Source: Plesiocystis pacifica SIR-1 (GTDB lineage Bacteria > Myxococcota_A > Polyangia > Nannocystales > Nannocystaceae). From it: DNA of 64,000 nt. Of this stretch, positions 60,378-64,000 are shown one piece after another. Position 1 is the first letter of the stretch. The number at the start of each line of letters is the position of its first letter. Made by a program: the position numbers and the translations under genes. The notes under the pieces are model-generated. The model saw nothing but the letters and a program-made list of their open reading frames with translations. It was not told the origin of the DNA and did not search any database. The stretch covers positions 22,340 through 86,339 of the forward strand of contig NZ_ABCS01000034.1 of assembly GCF_000170895.1 (NCBI RefSeq), in the 5' to 3' direction.

Positions 60378-63300
60378 TCCGGCGCAGTCAGGGGAGGCCC
60401 CGCGCGAGCACCAGGTCCACGACAACGCCGTCGTGCACCTGGCCCTGCGTCGGCCCATCACCATGCTGATGATCTTCGCCAGCGTGCTCGTGCTGGGCAT
60501 GGTGGCCTTCCTCAACATCCCCCTCGAGCTGATCCCGGCGGGGGCCTCGGCGCCTTTCCTGTCGGTCGAGGTGCCCTACGGCAACGCCACGGCCCAGGAC
60601 GTCGAGGACAAGATCACCCGGCCGCTCGAGGCCGAGCTGGCGACCACGCCGACCCTCGACGAGATCAGCGCGACCTCGAGCTCGAGCCGGGCGCGGGTCA
60701 ACATGCTGTTCGAGCAGGACGCGGACATGGACCTGGCCTACCGGGAGGTCCGCGACCGCGTGGCGCGGGTGCGCGCCGATCTACCGGACGACGTCCAGCA
60801 GATCGCGATCCAAAAGCAGGACGCGGACAGCCTGCCCATCGCCTTTTACGGCGTGTCCTGGCCCGAGGGCTACGACGGCGCCATGGACATCGTCGAGCGC
60901 CGGCTGATCCGCCGGCTCGAGCGCATCGAGGGGGTGGGCCTGGTCGCCAACTGGGGCGGCATGGAGCGGGAGATCCGCATCGAGGTCGACCGCGAGCTCG
61001 CCGAGGCCGCGAACCTCAACATCTTCGAGATCGCCCAGAGCCTCGGCCAGTCCCACTTCAACCTGGCCAGCGGCACCCTCGAGGAGGCCGAGGGCAAGTA
61101 CCTGCTCCGCTCCCTGGCCGAGTACTCGACCCCCGAGGAGCTCGAGGAGGTCGTCGTCGGGCCCAACGACCTGCGCCTCGCCGACGTCGCCGACGTGCTC
61201 TACGAGTACCCCGAGCGCGAGTCCTACGCCCGCTACAAGGGCCGGGAGTCCATGGCGGTGTTCGTCATCAAGGAGTCCGAGGCCAACACCGTCGACGTCT
61301 GCGATCGGGTCAAGGCGGAGATCGCCGAGGCCGTCAAGGACCCGGCCCTGGGCGCCTTCGAGGTCACCGAGATCTTCATCCAGGGCGACACCATCGTGTC
61401 GAGCCTCGAGCAGGTCGTCGACTCGGGCCTGCAGGGCGGGATCTTGGCGGTGTTCGTGCTGCTCTTCTTCCTGCGCCGGCTGCGGCTGACGGTGGTCATC
61501 GCCCTGTCGATCCCGCTGTCGATGTTCATGGCGCTGCCCTTCATGTACTTCGCGGGCCAGTCCATCAACCTGGTCTCGCTGATCGGCCTGATGATCTGCA
61601 TCGGCCTGGTGGTCGACAACTCCGTCGTCGTCGCCGAGAACATCGCCCGCTACCGCGCCCGGGGGGTCTCGCGCTTCGCGGCCGCCCTGCACGGCGCCAG
61701 CGAGGTGGCCCTGCCCATCACCCTGGCCACGGCCACGACCATGGTCGTGTTCCTCCCGGCCGCGCTGATCAGCTCGGGCAGCACCCAGTTCTTCATGATC
61801 CGCATGGTCACGCCGGTGTGCGTGTCCCTGCTCGCCAGCTTGTTCGTCGCGCTGATCCTCATCCCCCTCGCGGCCGCCTTCCTCCTCGACCGGGACCTGT
61901 TCGAGGACGTCGACGAGCACAGCTGGCGGGGCCGGCTGATGCGCGCGGACAAGTGGTGGAAGGACAAGCTCGGCAGGCTCTACGACATGACCTTCGGCAG
62001 GCTCGCCGAGCTCTACGGACGGCTCTTGCGCCTGAGCCTGCGCCGGCGCGTCGACGTGGTGCTGATCAGCTTGTTGGCCATGGGCTCGCTGGTCATCCCC
62101 GCGGACCCGGAGACGGGGGTGAGCCAGTCGGGCGAGGGCAACATGGGCGGTCGCCAGGTCAACATCGGCTACTCCATGCCCCAGGACGTGACCTTGGAGG
62201 AGGCGGACGCCTTCACCCGCGAGCTCGAGGCGCACATCGCCGAGCACCGGGACGAGTGGGGGGTCGACGGCGAGTTCGTGCAGGTCGAGCCGGGCTGGAT
62301 CGAGCTGCAGATCTTCTTCGGCCCGCCCCAGGACGGAGACCGGCCGTACCGCGAGGTCGGCGAGGAGATCGTCAGCGGGCTCCCGACCCCGCCCGGGTGG
62401 CAAAAGTACTCGCGCTTCGCCGAGGCCGACGGCGGGCAAAAGAGCTCCTTCCCCGTGTTCATCTACGGCGACTCCCACCGCGCGGTGCAGGAGGTCAAGG
62501 AGGAGCTCGAGGCCAGCCTCGAGAAGGTCGAGGGGGTGACCTCGATCCTCAGCAGCAACAGCAAGAACAGCGACCGCCAGGACGAGCTCGCGCTGTCCCT
62601 GGACCCGGTCATGGCCGAGCGCCTCGGGGTCTCCGCGGGCATGGTCGGCAACACCGTGGCCTACGCCCTGCGCGGCAACCCGCTGCCGCGCTTCACCGGG
62701 GACGGCCGCGAGATCGAGGTGTGGATCCGCTACAAGAAAGAGGACCGCGAGAAGCTCAGCGACCTGCTCGAGTTCAAGGTCCCGACCTCGGCGGGCACGG
62801 CGGTGCCGCTGCGCACCGTCACCCAGCGAGAGGTCCGCAAGGGCGAGACCGTGCTCGTCCGCAACAACAAGCGGGTCGCGGCGATGGTCCAGGTCGAGAT
62901 CGATCCAAAGCGCCGCGCCGAGGCGATCGCCAACATCCAGGCCTTCCTCGGCACCTACGACCTCCCGCCAGGGGTGTCCTTCGACAGCGAGCAGGAGGCC
63001 CGGGCGCTCAACACCGCGAAGCGGGACCTGATCTGGGCGGCGGTCCTCGCCTGCGTGTTCATCTTCTTGCTGATGGGCTTTTTGTTCGAGAGCTTCGTGC
63101 TCCCGCTCTCGGTCCTCCCGGCCATCCCCCTGAGCCTCGTCGGCGTGTGGTGGTTCCTCTACCTGACCGACAGCGACCTCGACGTGCTCGCGGGCATCGG
63201 CCTGCTGCTGCTCATCGGCGTCGTGGTCAACAACGCCATCGTGCTCGTCGACTTCATCAACGGCGCCCGGGCCCAGGGCGTCGAGCGCAGCGAGGCCATC

Positions 63301-63627
63301 GTCCAGGCGGGGGTCCAGCGCTTTCGGCCGATCTTCATGACCGCGCTGACCACCGTGGGCGGCATGCTGCCCCTGGCCTTCGCCGATCCGCCGGCCGAGG
63401 GCATCCCCTACGGCCCCTTCGGCAAGACCCTCGTCGGCGGCATGACGACCTCGACGATCCTGACGCTGATCGTCGTGCCGGTGAGCTACACGGCCTTTGA
63501 CGACCTGCGCGAGCGGATGCTGGCGTGGTTCGCTCGGGTGTTCCGCCGGGACCAGGCCGGAGCCGATGGCCCGGCTGAGGGGGCGGGGCTCGACGCCGAG
63601 GCCGGGGACCCCACGGCGGCCGAGTAG
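60370..63627 (+). CDS. RND efflux pump, inner-membrane transporter (second)
   Basis: This 1085-residue HAE1/AcrB-type transporter has ALRRPITMLMIFASVLVLGM in the first helix, a proton-relay helix with CIGLVVDNSVVVAENIARY, and GIGLLLLIGVVVNNAIVLVD in the second half. Its length is close to the normal 1020-1050 plus an acidic tail. Its start lies within the end of the first pump gene, so both are coupled, as in pairs such as MdtBC where two different RND proteins form a mixed trimer. Mixed assembly is an inference. The pumps differ strongly, so the pair is not a recent duplication. Confidence 0.92.
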   Translation: MADPAQSGEAPREHQVHDNAVVHLALRRPITMLMIFASVLVLGMVAFLNIPLELIPAGASAPFLSVEVPYGNATAQDVEDKITRPLEAELATTPTLDEISATSSSSRARVNMLFEQDADMDLAYREVRDRVARVRADLPDDVQQIAIQKQDADSLPIAFYGVSWPEGYDGAMDIVERRLIRRLERIEGVGLVANWGGMEREIRIEVDRELAEAANLNIFEIAQSLGQSHFNLASGTLEEAEGKYLLRSLAEYSTPEELEEVVVGPNDLRLADVADVLYEYPERESYARYKGRESMAVFVIKESEANTVDVCDRVKAEIAEAVKDPALGAFEVTEIFIQGDTIVSSLEQVVDSGLQGGILAVFVLLFFLRRLRLTVVIALSIPLSMFMALPFMYFAGQSINLVSLIGLMICIGLVVDNSVVVAENIARYRARGVSRFAAALHGASEVALPITLATATTMVVFLPAALISSGSTQFFMIRMVTPVCVSLLASLFVALILIPLAAAFLLDRDLFEDVDEHSWRGRLMRADKWWKDKLGRLYDMTFGRLAELYGRLLRLSLRRRVDVVLISLLAMGSLVIPADPETGVSQSGEGNMGGRQVNIGYSMPQDVTLEEADAFTRELEAHIAEHRDEWGVDGEFVQVEPGWIELQIFFGPPQDGDRPYREVGEEIVSGLPTPPGWQKYSRFAEADGGQKSSFPVFIYGDSHRAVQEVKEELEASLEKVEGVTSILSSNSKNSDRQDELALSLDPVMAERLGVSAGMVGNTVAYALRGNPLPRFTGDGREIEVWIRYKKEDREKLSDLLEFKVPTSAGTAVPLRTVTQREVRKGETVLVRNNKRVAAMVQVEIDPKRRAEAIANIQAFLGTYDLPPGVSFDSEQEARALNTAKRDLIWAAVLACVFIFLLMGFLFESFVLPLSVLPAIPLSLVGVWWFLYLTDSDLDVLAGIGLLLLIGVVVNNAIVLVDFINGARAQGVERSEAIVQAGVQRFRPIFMTALTTVGGMLPLAFADPPAEGIPYGPFGKTLVGGMTTSTILTLIVVPVSYTAFDDLRERMLAWFARVFRRDQAGADGPAEGAGLDAEAGDPTAAE

Positions 63628-63651
63628 CCAGGCGCGGTCGGTCCGCTGCGG

Positions 63652-64000
63652 CTACACGCCGCAGTTGACGTTCTTTTCCTGCAGCCGGATCGCCTCGGCG
63701 TCGTCGACCACGATGGCCTCGTCGAGCAGCCACTGGAACATGGCGTTGGCGATGGCCTTCTCGCCGCGCACGTTCCACAGCCACACCGCGAGGCTACAGA
63801 CCGGGCCGTGGACGTCCTGGAAGGCGAGGCGGCGCAGCTCGACGCCGCCCAGGGAGACGGCCTCGACGTACTCGGCGCGGAGGTTGACGAAGGTCTGCCA
63901 CTCGTCGAGGGGCTCGTGGTCGCGGCGGGCCTCGACGCGGCTGGCGAGGGCGGTGGCGGCGATCTCGAGGGCGTCGAGGAGGCGGGCGCGGAGCTCCCGG
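63652..64000 (-). CDS. Hypothetical protein, C-terminal part only (runs off the right edge)
   Basis: An open frame enters at the right edge and ends at TAG (63652-63654), giving the last 116 codons. It reads RELRARLLDALEIAATALAS, then EPLDEWQTFVNLRAEYVEAV, VHGPVCSLAVWLWNVRGEKA, and ends EKNVNCGV. It is mainly helical with several Trp. The N-terminus is outside the window, and I do not recognise the family. Convergent with the efflux operon. Confidence 0.75.
   Translation of the reverse strand, partial: RELRARLLDALEIAATALASRVEARRDHEPLDEWQTFVNLRAEYVEAVSLGGVELRRLAFQDVHGPVCSLAVWLWNVRGEKAIANAMFQWLLDEAIVVDDAEAIRLQEKNVNCGV

Noticed and set aside
56274..60518. Open frame of over 1400 codons antisense to the first RND pump
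   Set aside because: It is a mirror of a GC-rich coding strand. The translation is dominated by Asp/His/Arg/Gly/Val with no domain, and the plus-strand frame is a full RND transporter.

Overview
The window is about 70% G+C with strongly GC-biased codons. It carries markers typical of a predatory-lineage myxobacterium, most likely in the Nannocystis/Plesiocystis/Enhygromyxa group. These markers are Myxococcus-type Cys-rich repeats and an RCC1 propeller on a lipoprotein, DUF2330 proteins with MYXO-CTERM-like tails, three Ser/Thr kinases (with TPR, cyclic-nucleotide and FHA modules), and about fifteen predicted lipoproteins, several with Ser/Thr/Glu/Asp linkers. The genus is an inference, since no rRNA or other marker gene is present.

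Layout. 1-7306: mostly lipoproteins, including an HhH-like one, a pacifastin-like Cys-rich one in a lower-GC patch at 1.8-2.7 kb, a lipase-like alpha/beta hydrolase and a protein with a low-complexity linker. 7387-10868: a cyclic-peptide-export ABC transporter divergent from a membrane-anchored solute-binding-like protein, then a stub of an RRM gene. 10942-16574: a lipid kinase, an SPFH protein, DUF697 and small membrane proteins, a candidate structured RNA with a strong terminator, and two paralogous coiled-coil proteins. 16746-25809: a quinoprotein dehydrogenase/cytochrome c fusion, a TPR kinase, a MAPEG protein, two lipoproteins and a kinase with a cNMP-binding domain. 25927-29970: a tight cluster of M3 peptidase, class I glutamine-amidotransferase-like hydrolase and RNase HII-like protein. 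30225-34578: repeat-linker lipoprotein, RCC1 lipoprotein, amidohydrolase and a frameshifted TPR gene. 34640-37150: a large orphan protein with no recognisable domain and lower GC. 37426-45088: Cys-rich lipoprotein, gamma-glutamylcyclotransferase, REC-XRE regulator, tRNA-Pro(CGG), FHA kinase, HAD phosphatase, alanine dehydrogenase and a lipoprotein.

45156-47260 is a clearly AT-richer two-gene island: an AAA_21/SMC-like ATPase translationally coupled to a DUF4276-type Toprim protein. It is the best candidate for an acquired, possibly defensive, system. Next to it lies a tandem array of three DUF2330 genes (47275-52197); the third copy has lost its 5' half and is frameshifted. After a beta-barrel-like protein, an alpha/beta hydrolase lipoprotein and a TauE/SafE permease comes a tripartite efflux operon: a lipoprotein membrane-fusion protein and two different RND pumps (55360-63627). 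It is preceded by four GGCTCC boxes spaced exactly 11 bp apart. The window ends inside a minus-strand gene of unknown function.

Limits: all domain calls were made by eye from motifs, with no database search. Starts were chosen from signal peptides, overlaps and Shine-Dalgarno sequences and can be wrong by a few codons.
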